Positions 41,415 to 50,487 of a stretch of DNA of 64,000 nt are shown piece after piece (position 1 is the first letter of the stretch; each line of letters opens with the position of its first letter). Origin of the DNA: Minwuia sp. (GTDB lineage Bacteria; Pseudomonadota; Alphaproteobacteria; Minwuiales; Minwuiaceae); contig JARGPL010000035.1 of NCBI GenBank assembly GCA_029210175.1, positions 38,465 to 102,464 of the forward strand, read 5' to 3'. The position numbers and the translations under genes were made by a program. The notes below the pieces were generated by a model. The model made no database searches. It was not told where the DNA came from and worked only from the letters and a program-made list of their open reading frames with translations.

Positions 41415-42953
41415 ATGGACGTACGCACGCTGATGGCGCGGGCCGCCACTTTCTATGCAGACCGTGAAGCCGTGATCTGGCGCGACCGTCGGCTGACATT
41501 CGCGGAAGCCTGGGACCGCGCCGTGCGGCTGGCCAATGGCCTGATCGCGCTGGGCCTGAAGCCCGGTGACCGGGTTGGCGTGCTGGAAGACAATTCCATC
41601 GAAGCGGCGGATTTCTTCGCCGGTGCGGCCATCGCCGGCATCGTGCGTGTGCCGCTTTATGCCCGCGACAAGCGCGAGATGCATGTGCACATGCTGGAAC
41701 ATACCAACTGCCGTGCCGTGCTGGTGGCTGCGCACTATGCCAGCGACATGGACGGCTTTCTGGATGAATTGCCGGAGCTGGATCACGTCATCATCCGCGA
41801 TGACAGCTATGAGGGCTGGCTGGCCGACCAGTCCGACGTGATGCCGGATGTGGAGATCGATCCGGACGACAATTTCATCATTCGCCATACCGGTGGCACG
41901 ACGGGCAAGCCGAAGGGCGTGGCCTATACGCATCGCGCCTGGCTGGCTGCCGGGCGCGACTGGTTCTACATCTTCCCGCCCGTGGAGCCGGGGGACAAAT
42001 GCCTGCATGTCGGACCGATCAGCCATGGTTCGGGCTATCAGTACCTGCCGATCTATCTGGCTGGCGGCTGCAATGTCCTGCTTGACCATTTCCATCCCGG
42101 TGAGACGCTGGACCTGATCGCCAACGAGGGCATTGGCTACGCGTTCTTCGTGCCGACCATGCTGAACACCATGTTGCAGGACCCGACAGCGCGGGAACGC
42201 GACTGTTCCAGCCTGAAGTGCATCACGGTTGCTGCCGCGCCGATTGCAGACGCCACCGCCTATCTGGCGCGCGAGGTCTTCGGCGACGTGCTGTATCAGG
42301 GCTATGGCCAGACCGAAGTGCTGCCCGTGTCCATGATGGGGCCTCGTCAGTGGTTCGCGGAGGTCGAAGGATCTAACCCCATCCGGTCCTGCGGCATGCC
42401 CCTGCCGTTTGCCCAGATCGAGATCTGGGACGAGGAGAACAATCCGGTTCCCCTGGGTGATCCGGGCGAGATCGTGGCCAAGACCGATGGCCAGATGGTG
42501 GGATTCTGGAACAACCCGGAGACGACGGCAGAACGGGTGGTGCGGGGCTGGGTAAAGACCGGCGATATCGGCCGCCTGGACCGCAATGGCTACCTCTACA
42601 TTCTCGACCGGTCTGACGACATGATCATCTCCGGCGGCTACAACATCTGGCCGCTGGAACTGGAGAACGTCATCGCCGACCTGCCGGGCGTGGTGGAGGT
42701 GGCCGTGTTCGGCGTGCCGCATGAACGCTGGGGGGAGACACCGCTGGCGGTCTGTGTGGTGGATGGCTCCGCCGAGGTGACCGAGGAAGAGGTCATTCGC
42801 ACCTGCGTTGAACGGCTCGGTTCCTACAAGAAGCCGTCGAAAGCCGTGTTCCAGAAGGAACCCCTGCCGAAGTCACCGGTCGGCAAGATCCGCCGCAAGG
42901 ATCTGCGCGAACCCTATTGGCAAGGTATCGACCGCCGCGTGGCGGGTAGCTGA
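41415..42953 (+). CDS. AMP-dependent synthetase / acyl-CoA ligase
   Basis: 512 aa. The P-loop-like motif is RHTGGTTGKPKGVAYTH (about 156-172), then GYGQTEVLPVS and TGDIGRLDRNGYLYILDRSDDMIISGGYNIWPLELEN, and the catalytic lysine KSPVGKIRRKDLRE near 497. Members activate carboxylic acids to acyl-AMP and then acyl-CoA. Length and motifs fit medium/long-chain or aromatic acid ligases. GGGGAGG lies before the ATG. Nine bp separate its stop from the downstream DsbA-like gene. Confidence 0.93.
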   Translation: MDVRTLMARAATFYADREAVIWRDRRLTFAEAWDRAVRLANGLIALGLKPGDRVGVLEDNSIEAADFFAGAAIAGIVRVPLYARDKREMHVHMLEHTNCRAVLVAAHYASDMDGFLDELPELDHVIIRDDSYEGWLADQSDVMPDVEIDPDDNFIIRHTGGTTGKPKGVAYTHRAWLAAGRDWFYIFPPVEPGDKCLHVGPISHGSGYQYLPIYLAGGCNVLLDHFHPGETLDLIANEGIGYAFFVPTMLNTMLQDPTARERDCSSLKCITVAAAPIADATAYLAREVFGDVLYQGYGQTEVLPVSMMGPRQWFAEVEGSNPIRSCGMPLPFAQIEIWDEENNPVPLGDPGEIVAKTDGQMVGFWNNPETTAERVVRGWVKTGDIGRLDRNGYLYILDRSDDMIISGGYNIWPLELENVIADLPGVVEVAVFGVPHERWGETPLAVCVVDGSAEVTEEEVIRTCVERLGSYKKPSKAVFQKEPLPKSPVGKIRRKDLREPYWQGIDRRVAGS

Positions 42954-42962
42954 TACACGGTC

Positions 42963-43550
42963 ATGGGGCAGGCGATGATCTCGTTCTGGTACGATTTCGC
43001 CAGCCCCTACGCCTACATTGCGGCGGAGCGGATCATGCGCCTGCCGCCGCCGCAGCGTGAACGCTTCATCTGGCGTCCATTCATGCTGGGGGCGGTGTTC
43101 GCTCATCACAGCCCGGACAGCAGCGGTCGCCAGCGGATGAACCCTGCCGCGCGCGCCAACAAGTGGCGCGACCTCGACCGGCTGTGCGTGGTCCATGGAA
43201 TCGGTTGGGTTGGTCAGGGGGCAAGGCAGTATCCGCCAAGCGGCCTGCGCGCGGCACGCCTGATGCTGGCGGCGGGTGACCGGCAACCGGAACTGGCCCT
43301 GGCCGTCTATCGCGCGGCCTTTGCACGCGATCTGGATATCTCTGATGAAGCGGTGCTGGCAGCCCTGATCGGGCATGGCTTCAGCGGCCTGATCGAGCAA
43401 TCGCGACAGCAGGACATCAAGGACGCCCTGAGGCAGAACGCCACCTGCGCCATCAGGTTGGGCATCTTCGGCGCACCGAGCTTCATGACCGGCGGCGAGC
43501 TGTTCTTTGGCCAGGACCGTCTGGATCAGGCGCTCAACTGGGCGGGCTGA
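42963..43550 (+). CDS. 2-hydroxychromene-2-carboxylate isomerase-like (DsbA/kappa GST fold)
   Basis: 195 aa. The kappa-GST opening FWYDFASPYAYIAAERI and the WRPFMLGAVF segment, with the C-terminal LGIFGAPSFMTGGELFFGQDRL, match HCCA isomerases. NahD-type enzymes use glutathione to isomerise a chromene in naphthalene breakdown. It lies just after an acyl-CoA ligase and is probably co-transcribed with it, but no other aromatic pathway genes are nearby. Confidence 0.9.
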   Translation: MGQAMISFWYDFASPYAYIAAERIMRLPPPQRERFIWRPFMLGAVFAHHSPDSSGRQRMNPAARANKWRDLDRLCVVHGIGWVGQGARQYPPSGLRAARLMLAAGDRQPELALAVYRAAFARDLDISDEAVLAALIGHGFSGLIEQSRQQDIKDALRQNATCAIRLGIFGAPSFMTGGELFFGQDRLDQALNWAG

Positions 43551-43556
43551 AACAAC

Positions 43557-44033
43557 CTATTCAGCAAGATTGCCGAAGATCGCGTGGCGGACCTGATTGC
43601 CCATGGCGATGCCGGACAGGCGGGCGACGCCGCCATTGACTTCCAGCACAGCGGACGCGGGCCGGACGGAGGGGATCGGCGTTTCGTCATAGGGTACGGC
43701 ATTGTGGTGGATGTGCACGATGATGCCGCGCCGGTCGATGAAGATGATGTCCAGCGGCAGGGGCGTGTTCTTCATCCAGAAGCTCTGATGCTGGTTCCGT
43801 TCGAAGTTGAACAGCATGCCATGATCCAGCGGCATGGCTTCGCGAAACATCAGCCCCCGACGGCGGGTGGCGGGTGTGTCGGCGACCTCCACCGCGAAGC
43901 GCCGCTCCCCGCCAGCAGTCTCGACGCTGAGCGCTGTCATGTCCTGGGCAGCGGCTGGCATGACAGTGGCGAGCAGCAGGAACAGACTGAGGACGGGGCG
44001 CAGGAACAGGCGCATGGGCAGGTGTTTCATCAT
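43557..44033 (-). CDS. DUF192 family secreted protein
   Basis: 158 aa. A signal peptide (about 1-29, LFLRPVLSLFLLLATVMPAAAQ) ends in AAAQ, a type I site. The DUF192 core follows: FAVEVADTPATRRRGLMFREAMPLDHGMLFNFE, HQSFWMKNTPLPLDIIFIDRRGIIVHIHHNAVPYD. Small periplasmic DUF192 proteins have no proven role. It ends 5 bp from the HDAC gene on the same strand and may be co-transcribed with it. Confidence 0.9.
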   Translation of the reverse strand: MMKHLPMRLFLRPVLSLFLLLATVMPAAAQDMTALSVETAGGERRFAVEVADTPATRRRGLMFREAMPLDHGMLFNFERNQHQSFWMKNTPLPLDIIFIDRRGIIVHIHHNAVPYDETPIPSVRPASAVLEVNGGVARLSGIAMGNQVRHAIFGNLAE

Positions 44034-44037
44034 CGGA

Positions 44038-45150
44038 TCAGGCTCCCACTGTCGGGGGTGTCATGGCAAGCACCGCATCCGGCACCAGGCCTTCGCGCGG
44101 TACATCGGCCAGCGTCGTGAACCAGTGGTCCGGCGGGTTCCGCCCGGCCTGACGGTGCCATGTGAGGTCGCGCAGTATCTGCTCCGCCCCCTCAGGCAGC
44201 CGCGAGGGACGGGCGAACCCGGCCAGGGCGCCCCAGATGCCGGTCCAGCAACGGGCGACGGACCAGGGATTGTAGCCGCCGCCACCCAGCACGATCAGCC
44301 GGGGCGCGACCCGGTCGATGGCGCGGACCGCCCGCCAGATCGCCCGGTTGGACAGTGCCAGACGGCTGAGGGGGTCGTCGGACAGGGCATCGGCGCCGCA
44401 CTGCATGATCACCACATCAGGCCGAAAGGCATTCACTCTGGGCAGCAGGCTGTTGTCGAAGACATGGCGGAAGCCGCTGTCATCGGTGCCCCGGGGCAGG
44501 GGATAGTTCCCCACGGTCGCGGTTTGCCGATGGGGCGTGTCGGCGCGATGCGGCCAGCGACCATGCTCATGCGTCGACAGGGTCAGGACAGATGGATCGT
44601 GGTGGGTCGCATCCTCGACCCCGTCACAATGATGCGCATCCACGTCGACATAGGCGATGCGGCCCACGCCGCAATCCTGCAGCCGCAGGATGGCCAGCAC
44701 CGGGTCGTTGAAATAGCAGAAGCCCGATGCCCGGTCGGGGCGGCCATGGTGGGTGCCGCCCGCAGGCGTATGAACCCGGCGGACACGGTCGCTGGCGATC
44801 AGGTCGGCGGCGTGCAGGCTGGCCCCGGCAGCAGTCGCCGGGCGGCGGAATATTTCGCCGTAGACCGGGTTTTCCAGCTTGCCGATATTGTATTTCGCGA
44901 TCAGTTCCGGCGTCGCCTTCTGTGTCCGTTCTGCCATGGCAACGGCCGCGATGTAGTCCCGGTCATGAAACCGCGCCAGCTCATCGACCGTGGCCACGGG
45001 ACTTTCGATATAGCTGCTGTCATCCAGCCAGCCGAGGGCGCGACAGAGGTCCATCACCGTTGAAACACGTGGAATGGCGAGCGGGTGCCTGCGCCCGTAG
45101 CGCGACGTGCGATAGATCTCGCTGCCGATGAAGACCGTGTCTGGCCGCAC
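44038..45150 (-). CDS. Histone deacetylase-family (acetoin utilization AcuC-like) protein
   Basis: 370 aa from the GTG with complement at 45148-45150 (VRPDTVFIGSEIYRTSRYG), chosen since the open frame to 45216 would overlap the antisense TPP riboswitch. HDAC signatures: THHGRPDRASGFCYFNDPVLAI, VDVDAHHCDGVEDATHHD (zinc ligands Asp and His), then LGGGGYN. This Zn-dependent deacetylase group includes AcuC, which deacetylates acetyl-CoA synthetase. No acuA or acsA is adjacent. Divergent from the thiamine transport operon. Confidence 0.88.
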   Translation of the reverse strand: MRPDTVFIGSEIYRTSRYGRRHPLAIPRVSTVMDLCRALGWLDDSSYIESPVATVDELARFHDRDYIAAVAMAERTQKATPELIAKYNIGKLENPVYGEIFRRPATAAGASLHAADLIASDRVRRVHTPAGGTHHGRPDRASGFCYFNDPVLAILRLQDCGVGRIAYVDVDAHHCDGVEDATHHDPSVLTLSTHEHGRWPHRADTPHRQTATVGNYPLPRGTDDSGFRHVFDNSLLPRVNAFRPDVVIMQCGADALSDDPLSRLALSNRAIWRAVRAIDRVAPRLIVLGGGGYNPWSVARCWTGIWGALAGFARPSRLPEGAEQILRDLTWHRQAGRNPPDHWFTTLADVPREGLVPDAVLAMTPPTVGA

Positions 45151-45185
45151 GCTGATTTGCTCCGCTCGACAGAATTGTCCTGCCC

Positions 45186-45192
45186 TATATAG
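45186..45192 (+). promoter_or_regulatory. Candidate -10 element for the thiamine transport operon
   Basis: TATATAG lies just before the TPP riboswitch. A weak -35 candidate (CTCGAC at 45165-45170) is spaced 15 bp away; TTGTCC at 45176 is too near. Plausible but not firm. Confidence 0.3.
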
Positions 45193-45197
45193 TGCGT

Positions 45198-45286
45198 CGA
45201 ACCGGGGGAGCCGCAAGTGTGGCTGAGAGGTGCATGACGCACGACCCCTTGAACCTGATCCGGCTGGTACCGGCGTAGGGAGGGAC
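45198..45286 (+). promoter_or_regulatory. TPP riboswitch (THI element)
   Basis: The conserved THI-box is present in order: GGGGGAGC, then GGCTGAGAGG at 45221-45230, ACCCCTTGAACCTGATCCGG, and TACCGGCGTAGGGA at 45268-45281. The coding ATG at 45295 lies 9 nt after the element, so binding of thiamine pyrophosphate probably hides the ribosome site (translational control). Downstream genes encode a thiamine-precursor transporter, which fits. Confidence 0.93.
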
Positions 45287-45294
45287 CGTGGCCC

Positions 45295-46062
45295 ATGGGC
45301 GCACTGCCGGGCACATCAGTTGATCACCCGACCCCCAAGACTGCCGGTATCGGCCTGCGCCTGCAGGACCTGGCTGTTTCCTATGGGGACAAGGCGATCC
45401 TGCAGGACCTGTCGCTGGATATTCCGGCGGGGCGAACGACCTGCCTGCTGGGGCCGAGTGGCATCGGCAAGTCGACCCTGTTGCAGCGCGTCGCGGGACT
45501 GGTCGACGGACCGGGCCAGGTGATGTCGAGCGATGGTCTGCCGCTGACCGGGCGCATTGCGCTGATGGGGCAGGGTGATGGCCTGCTGCCGTGGCTGACC
45601 GCACTGGACAATGTGTTGCTGGGTGCGCGGGTGCGGCGGGAACGACCCGACCGTGACCGGGCGCAGGCCATGCTGGTCAGGGTTGGTCTGCCGGATGTTT
45701 CAGGCGCGCTGCCTGCCACCCTGTCGGGCGGCATGCGCCAGCGCGTCGCGCTGGCGCGGACGCTGATGGAGGATCGCCCGCTTGTCCTGATGGATGAGCC
45801 GTTCTCTGCCGTCGACGCCCTGACACGGTTGAAACTGCAGGACCTGGCAGCGGAGATGTTGTCCGGCCGTACGGTCCTGATGGTGACGCACGACCCGTGG
45901 GAAGCAATCCGCATCAGCCATGCGATCACGGTCATGACCGGCGATCCGGCAACCATTCAGCGGACCCTGAACCCGGATGGGGACACGCCACGTACCATCG
46001 ACACCGATGCGGCACGCGACCTGTGGCGCGAACTGATGCACGCGCTGGGGCAGGTGTCTTGA
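45295..46062 (+). CDS. thiZ: Thiamine-precursor ABC transporter, ATP-binding protein (ThiZ-like)
   Basis: 255 aa, preceded by the TPP riboswitch. Walker A GPSGIGKST (about 53-61), signature LSGGMRQR, Walker B LVLMDEPFSAVDALT and the switch His MVTHDPWEA are all intact. It powers import of a pyrimidine precursor of thiamine, such as N-formyl-4-amino-5-aminomethyl-2-methylpyrimidine, with the next two gene products. It overlaps the permease start by 4 bp (TTGA). Confidence 0.93.
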   Translation: MGALPGTSVDHPTPKTAGIGLRLQDLAVSYGDKAILQDLSLDIPAGRTTCLLGPSGIGKSTLLQRVAGLVDGPGQVMSSDGLPLTGRIALMGQGDGLLPWLTALDNVLLGARVRRERPDRDRAQAMLVRVGLPDVSGALPATLSGGMRQRVALARTLMEDRPLVLMDEPFSAVDALTRLKLQDLAAEMLSGRTVLMVTHDPWEAIRISHAITVMTGDPATIQRTLNPDGDTPRTIDTDAARDLWRELMHALGQVS

Positions 46063-46829
46063 ATCGCCTGGTCACCGGCGTCTGCACAGCCGCTGTCCTG
46101 CTCGGCATCTGGCAGGCCTATGTCAGCATCAGCGGGATCGAGCCTTTCCTGTTGCCCGGCCCGTTCGCCGTTGCTGTCACGCTGGTGGAGCGGTTCGATC
46201 TGATCCTGCGCCATCTGGGCGTCACCGCGCTGGAGATCGTTCTGGGGCTGTTGATCGGCACGGTGCTCGGTGTGACATCGGCGATCGTGATCCACACCAT
46301 CCCCGCCGCCCGCCGGATCGGACTGCCGCTGCTGGTGATAAGCCAGGCGATACCTGTCTTCGCGCTGGCACCATTGCTGGTGCTCTGGCTCGGGTACGGC
46401 CTCTGGTCAAAGGTCGCCATGGCGGTACTGATCATCTTCTTCCCCGTCACCACGGCATTCCTGGACGGACTGCGCCGCACCGATCCCGGCATGCTGGATC
46501 TGGCGAGCATCATGGCGGCGACGCAGAAACCCCTGCGCCGGACCCTGGCTCTGTTGATCCATGTGCGCATCCCGGCGGCGCTGCCGGCACTGGCGTCCGG
46601 CCTGCGCGTTGCAACCGGTGTCGCGCCGATTGGCGCGGTGGTCGGTGAGTGGGTCGGATCAAGCGCCGGGCTCGGCTATCTGATGCTGCATGCCAACGGG
46701 CGCATGCAGATCGATCTGCTGTTCGCCGCCCTGTTCGTGCTGGCGCTGTTCTCAGTCCTGCTCTGGCTCACCGTTGACGCACTGCTGCGGCGCGCGCTGC
46801 CGTGGCAACCCGACAGCTTTGCCCGATGA
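46059..46829 (+). CDS. thiX: Thiamine-precursor ABC transporter, permease (ThiX-like)
   Basis: 256 aa from a TTG overlapping the preceding stop (LNRLVTGVCTAAVLLGIWQAY); longer frames reach back into the ATPase gene. About six membrane helices are visible. The cytoplasmic ATPase-contact loop reads MAATQKPLRRTLALLIHVRIPAALPALASGLRVATG, the EAA motif region of SsuC/TauC/ThiX-type permeases. It pairs with the ATPase upstream and the binding protein downstream. Confidence 0.92.
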   Translation: MNRLVTGVCTAAVLLGIWQAYVSISGIEPFLLPGPFAVAVTLVERFDLILRHLGVTALEIVLGLLIGTVLGVTSAIVIHTIPAARRIGLPLLVISQAIPVFALAPLLVLWLGYGLWSKVAMAVLIIFFPVTTAFLDGLRRTDPGMLDLASIMAATQKPLRRTLALLIHVRIPAALPALASGLRVATGVAPIGAVVGEWVGSSAGLGYLMLHANGRMQIDLLFAALFVLALFSVLLWLTVDALLRRALPWQPDSFAR

Positions 46830-46870
46830 ATCACTCCCGATTCCGTTCTGTCTCAAGGAGATACCTGCCG

Positions 46871-47830
46871 ATGAAACGCATCCTGCCTCTGGTCCTTTCA
46901 GCCCTGCTGCTGACTGCGGTCGCACTGCCCGCCCGCGCCGCCGACAAGATGACGGTGCTGCTCGACTGGTTCGTGAACCCCGATCATGGTCCGCTTTATG
47001 TCGCGGAAGCGATCGGCGCATTTCAGCGTCGCGGACTGGAGATCGAGTTCATCGCCCCGGCAGATCCGAACGACCCGCCGAAGCTGGTGGCGGCAAGACA
47101 GGCCGAACTGGCGATCTCCTATCAGCCACAGCTGCACATTCAGGTCGCTGCCGGGCTGCCGCTGCGCCGCATCGGCACCCTGGTGGCCACTCCGCTGAAC
47201 AGCCTCGTCGTTCTGGCGGACGGACCGATCAAGTCACTGGCGGACCTGAAGGGCAAGCGCGTCGGCTTTTCCGTCGGGGGCTTCGAGGATGCGATCCTCG
47301 GCGCGATGCTGGAACCGCATGGGCTGACCCTGTCCGACATCGAACTGATCAACGTGAACTTCTCGCTGTCGCCGGCGCTCTATACCGGTCAGGTGGATGC
47401 TGTCATTGGTGCGTTCCGCAATTTCGAGCTGAACCAGATGGACATCGTCGGCAAGCCGGGGCGTGCGTTCTATGTGGAGGCCGAGGGCGTGCCCGCCTAT
47501 GACGAACTGATCATCGTCGCGCACAAGGACACGCTGGATGATGTCCGCTATCCGCGTTTCCTCGCTGCCGTGGAGGAAGCCGTGCAGTTCATGGTCAATG
47601 ACCCGGATGGTGCCTGGAAGCTGTTTCTGGCCGCAAACCCGGATCTGGATGACGAACTGAACCGCCGTGCATGGCGCGATACGCTGCCGCGCTTTGCGCT
47701 GCGCCCTGCCGCGCTGGATCATGGTCGCTATGACCGTTTCGCGAAGTTTCTTGCAGAACGGGGGCTTATCGAAGCTGCCGCCCCGGCTGAAGCCTACGCG
47801 GTGGAAGTTGGTCGACAAGCGGGCCGTTGA
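46871..47830 (+). CDS. thiY: Thiamine-precursor ABC transporter, substrate-binding protein (ThiY/NMT1-like)
   Basis: 319 aa from the ATG at 46871 (MKRILPLVLSALLL), with AAGGAG upstream. A signal peptide (about 1-23, ending ARA-AD) directs it to the periplasm. The NMT1/THI5-like fold reads VLLDWFVNPDHGPLYVAEAIGAFQRRGLEIEFI, LVAARQAELAISYQPQL, and VGFSVGGFEDAILGAML. The WxxNxDHxxLY-type motif binds the pyrimidine ring in characterised relatives. No tenA follows, unlike many such operons. Confidence 0.92.
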   Translation: MKRILPLVLSALLLTAVALPARAADKMTVLLDWFVNPDHGPLYVAEAIGAFQRRGLEIEFIAPADPNDPPKLVAARQAELAISYQPQLHIQVAAGLPLRRIGTLVATPLNSLVVLADGPIKSLADLKGKRVGFSVGGFEDAILGAMLEPHGLTLSDIELINVNFSLSPALYTGQVDAVIGAFRNFELNQMDIVGKPGRAFYVEAEGVPAYDELIIVAHKDTLDDVRYPRFLAAVEEAVQFMVNDPDGAWKLFLAANPDLDDELNRRAWRDTLPRFALRPAALDHGRYDRFAKFLAERGLIEAAAPAEAYAVEVGRQAGR

Positions 47831-47911
47831 GGCAATAGAAACGGCAAGATGGATTGGCCGCGAGTTTCGGCCAATCCGTCAGACGAGGCCAGCCCCGGGG
47901 GATCCGCTGTC

Positions 47912-49414
47912 ATGAATGTCAATGTCGCCGCACAAGGTGAAGCCGATCAGGCAATCACCCATTTCGACGTCCTGATCGTCGGGGCCGGAATCTCCGGCAT
48001 CGATGCCGCCTATCACCTGCAGCAGCATTGCCCGGACCGGACCTTCAGCCTGCTGGAAAACCAGGAAAGCTTCGGCGGCACCTGGCTGACCCACACCTAT
48101 CCCGGCATCCGGTCCGACAGTGACCTGTTCACCTTCGGCTATGGCTGGAAGCCCTGGCACGGCAACCCGATCGCCAGCGCCGACAAGATACTGAACTACC
48201 TGGATGAGGTGCTGGATGAGCAGGACATCCGCCGCCACATTCGTTTCAACCACAAGGTAACGACGGCCACATGGTCCAGCGACGACCAGATCTGGACGCT
48301 GGAAATCCTGCGTGGCGACAGCGATGAAACATCCACCATGACCTGCAATTTCCTCTGGATGTGCCAGGGCTACTACAAGCATCAGGAAGGCTACACGCCG
48401 GACTTCCCCGGCATGGCCGACTTCAGGGGCCAGATCGTGCATCCGCAGCGCTGGCCGGAAGACCTGGACTACTCGGGCAAGCGGGTCGTGGTCATCGGTT
48501 CGGGTGCGACGGCGGCGACGCTGATCCCCGCAATGGCAGATGCCTGCGAACACATCACCATGCTGCAGCGCTCGCCGACCTATTTCGCGACGCGTCCGAA
48601 CGTCAACGAACTGGCGGAACAGTTGCGCAGCCTCGACATTCCCGATGAATGGACGCATGAGATCGTGCGCCGCAGCATCCTGCGCGAGCAGCAGATGATC
48701 ACCGCGGCGGCGATCCACAACCCGGAAGCGGTCAAGGCGCAGCTTCTGGCGATGGCGAAGGAGCATCTGGGCGACGGTTTCGACATCGACCGTCACTTCA
48801 CGCCAACGTATCGCCCATGGCAGCAGCGCCTGGCCCTGATTCCTGACGGCGATCTCTACAAGAAATTGAAGAGCGGCAAGGCCTCGGTCGTGACGGACCG
48901 CATCGATACCTTCACCGAAACCGGCATCCGGCTGAAGTCTGGTGAGGAGCTGGAAGCCGACATCATCGTTACCGCGACCGGTTTCAACATGGCCATCCTG
49001 GGCGACATCGCCTTCACGATCGACGGCAAGCCAATGACGTTTGCCGACCGCATCACCTGGCGCGGTTTCATGTATTCGGATTTCCCGAACATGGCCTGGG
49101 TCTTTGGCTATTTCCGGTCAAGCTGGACCTTGCGGGCCGATCTGATCTCGGCTTTCGTTACCCGCCTGCTCAATCACATGGCGGCGAAGGGGGTGAAGTC
49201 GGTGACCCCGGTACTGCGCGATGAGGACCGGAACATGAAGCTCGGCCCCTTCATCGATCCGGAAAACTTCAATCCCGGTTATGTCACGCGCAGCATCGAC
49301 CGGTTGCCGAAGCAGGGTGATCACGAACCGTGGCGGTTCGAGCACGATTACCATGCCGAGAAGGACATCCTGCCCAAGGCCGACCTGGACGACGGGTCGC
49401 TGGTCTATCGTTGA
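47912..49414 (+). CDS. FAD-dependent monooxygenase (Baeyer-Villiger type)
   Basis: 500 aa from the ATG at 47912 (MNVNVAAQGEAD), with GGGGGA upstream; the frame extends to 47849. A first Rossmann motif VLIVGAGISGIDAAYHL, the BVMO fingerprint FRGQIVHPQRWP (F-x-G-x3-H-x3-W-P) and a second Rossmann motif VVVIGSGATAATLIP place it with flavin-containing BVMOs. These enzymes insert oxygen next to a carbonyl using NADPH and O2. The long-chain or cyclic ketone substrate is unknown. It lies 81 bp after thiY but has no functional link to it. Confidence 0.91.
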   Translation: MNVNVAAQGEADQAITHFDVLIVGAGISGIDAAYHLQQHCPDRTFSLLENQESFGGTWLTHTYPGIRSDSDLFTFGYGWKPWHGNPIASADKILNYLDEVLDEQDIRRHIRFNHKVTTATWSSDDQIWTLEILRGDSDETSTMTCNFLWMCQGYYKHQEGYTPDFPGMADFRGQIVHPQRWPEDLDYSGKRVVVIGSGATAATLIPAMADACEHITMLQRSPTYFATRPNVNELAEQLRSLDIPDEWTHEIVRRSILREQQMITAAAIHNPEAVKAQLLAMAKEHLGDGFDIDRHFTPTYRPWQQRLALIPDGDLYKKLKSGKASVVTDRIDTFTETGIRLKSGEELEADIIVTATGFNMAILGDIAFTIDGKPMTFADRITWRGFMYSDFPNMAWVFGYFRSSWTLRADLISAFVTRLLNHMAAKGVKSVTPVLRDEDRNMKLGPFIDPENFNPGYVTRSIDRLPKQGDHEPWRFEHDYHAEKDILPKADLDDGSLVYR

Positions 49415-49595
49415 TTGTCCGATGAATCAGCACGTCATGTTCGTTGCCTGATGTTCTGACACACCCCAACTGTCACGCCGGACGGGAGACCCGGTGGCCG
49501 CGCCTTCGGGTGACGACGGATGTTGCAAGGCGTGGGTGCCGGATCGGCGCTGCGCTTGCCTGGCATGACAGGCGGTACAGACTCACGCCATTGTC

Positions 49596-50456
49596 TCAGC
49601 CTGGCGTATCGACGGGTACGTTGTCGATCAGTCGGGCCTTGCCGAGATAGACAGCGGCAAAGGCGCGGGCTGGGCGCTTCGGGCGGTGGCTGAGTTCCAG
49701 GTTCTCCGCATCGCGGACTTCCAGATAGTCAACGTCACCGAAGCCCGCGTGCTCCAGGCGCTTGCGGCCCTTGTCGATTGTGGGGCGCACGTCTTCGCCC
49801 CGGCCAGCGACTTCGGCAATATCAGTCAGGATGGCGAACAGTTGCGGTGCAACTTCGCGCTCCGTCTCCGTCAGGTGCCAGTTGCGCGATGACATGGCCA
49901 GGCCGTCAGGTTCCCGCACCGTATTGATGCCGCGAATCTCCACGGGAATGTTCAGGTCTGCCACCATGCGCCGGACGACCATCAACTGCTGATAATCCTT
50001 GCGACCGAAGTAGGCATGATCCGGCAGGCATTGCAGCAACAGCTTGGTCACGACGACTGCAACGCCCGCGAAGTGCCCGGACCGTGTGGCCCCGCAGAGG
50101 CAATCGGTCAGCCCGGCGACGTCGACACTGGTCGCAAACCCTGCCGGGTACATCTCGTCCGGTTCTGGCGACCAGATCGCATCGACGCCTGCCGCCGCCA
50201 GCATGGCCGCATCACGATCCATGTCGCGGGGATAGGCCTCCAGATCGGACGCGCGGTCGAACTGCTTCGGATTGACGAAGATGGAAACGATCGTGTGGTC
50301 ATTCTGGGCGCGGGAATTGCGCACCAGTGACATGTGGCCGTCATGCAGGAAGCCCATGGTCGGCACCATGCCGACGGTCTCGCCCGCGCGACGCCAGCCC
50401 GTTACCCGCGCTCGCAGATCGCGTACTGTCGTGATGATTTCAGGAGACGCAGTCAT
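49596..50456 (-). CDS. panC: Pantothenate synthetase (pantoate-beta-alanine ligase)
   Basis: 286 aa from the ATG with complement at 50454-50456 (MTASPEIITTVRDLRARV); a start at 50513 would overlap bactofilin. The PanC motifs are intact: MVPTMGFLHDGHMSL (HIGH-like), FVNPKQFDRASDLEAYPR, YFGRKDYQQLMVVRRMV and MSSRNWHLTETER (KMSKS-like). It condenses pantoate with beta-alanine using ATP. It follows bactofilin on the same strand with a gap of 31 bp. Confidence 0.95.
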   Translation of the reverse strand: MTASPEIITTVRDLRARVTGWRRAGETVGMVPTMGFLHDGHMSLVRNSRAQNDHTIVSIFVNPKQFDRASDLEAYPRDMDRDAAMLAAAGVDAIWSPEPDEMYPAGFATSVDVAGLTDCLCGATRSGHFAGVAVVVTKLLLQCLPDHAYFGRKDYQQLMVVRRMVADLNIPVEIRGINTVREPDGLAMSSRNWHLTETEREVAPQLFAILTDIAEVAGRGEDVRPTIDKGRKRLEHAGFGDVDYLEVRDAENLELSHRPKRPARAFAAVYLGKARLIDNVPVDTPG

Positions 50457-50487
50457 GGCAGCGGCCTGTCTGAGGTGCTGGTTGGGG

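Noticed and set aside
49415..49595. Palindromic-looking GC-rich stretch (ACGCCGGACGGGAGACCCGGTGG) between the BVMO and panC genes
   Set aside because: Stem pairing is imperfect, and I see no second copy in the window to support a repeat family; no gene found in the gap.
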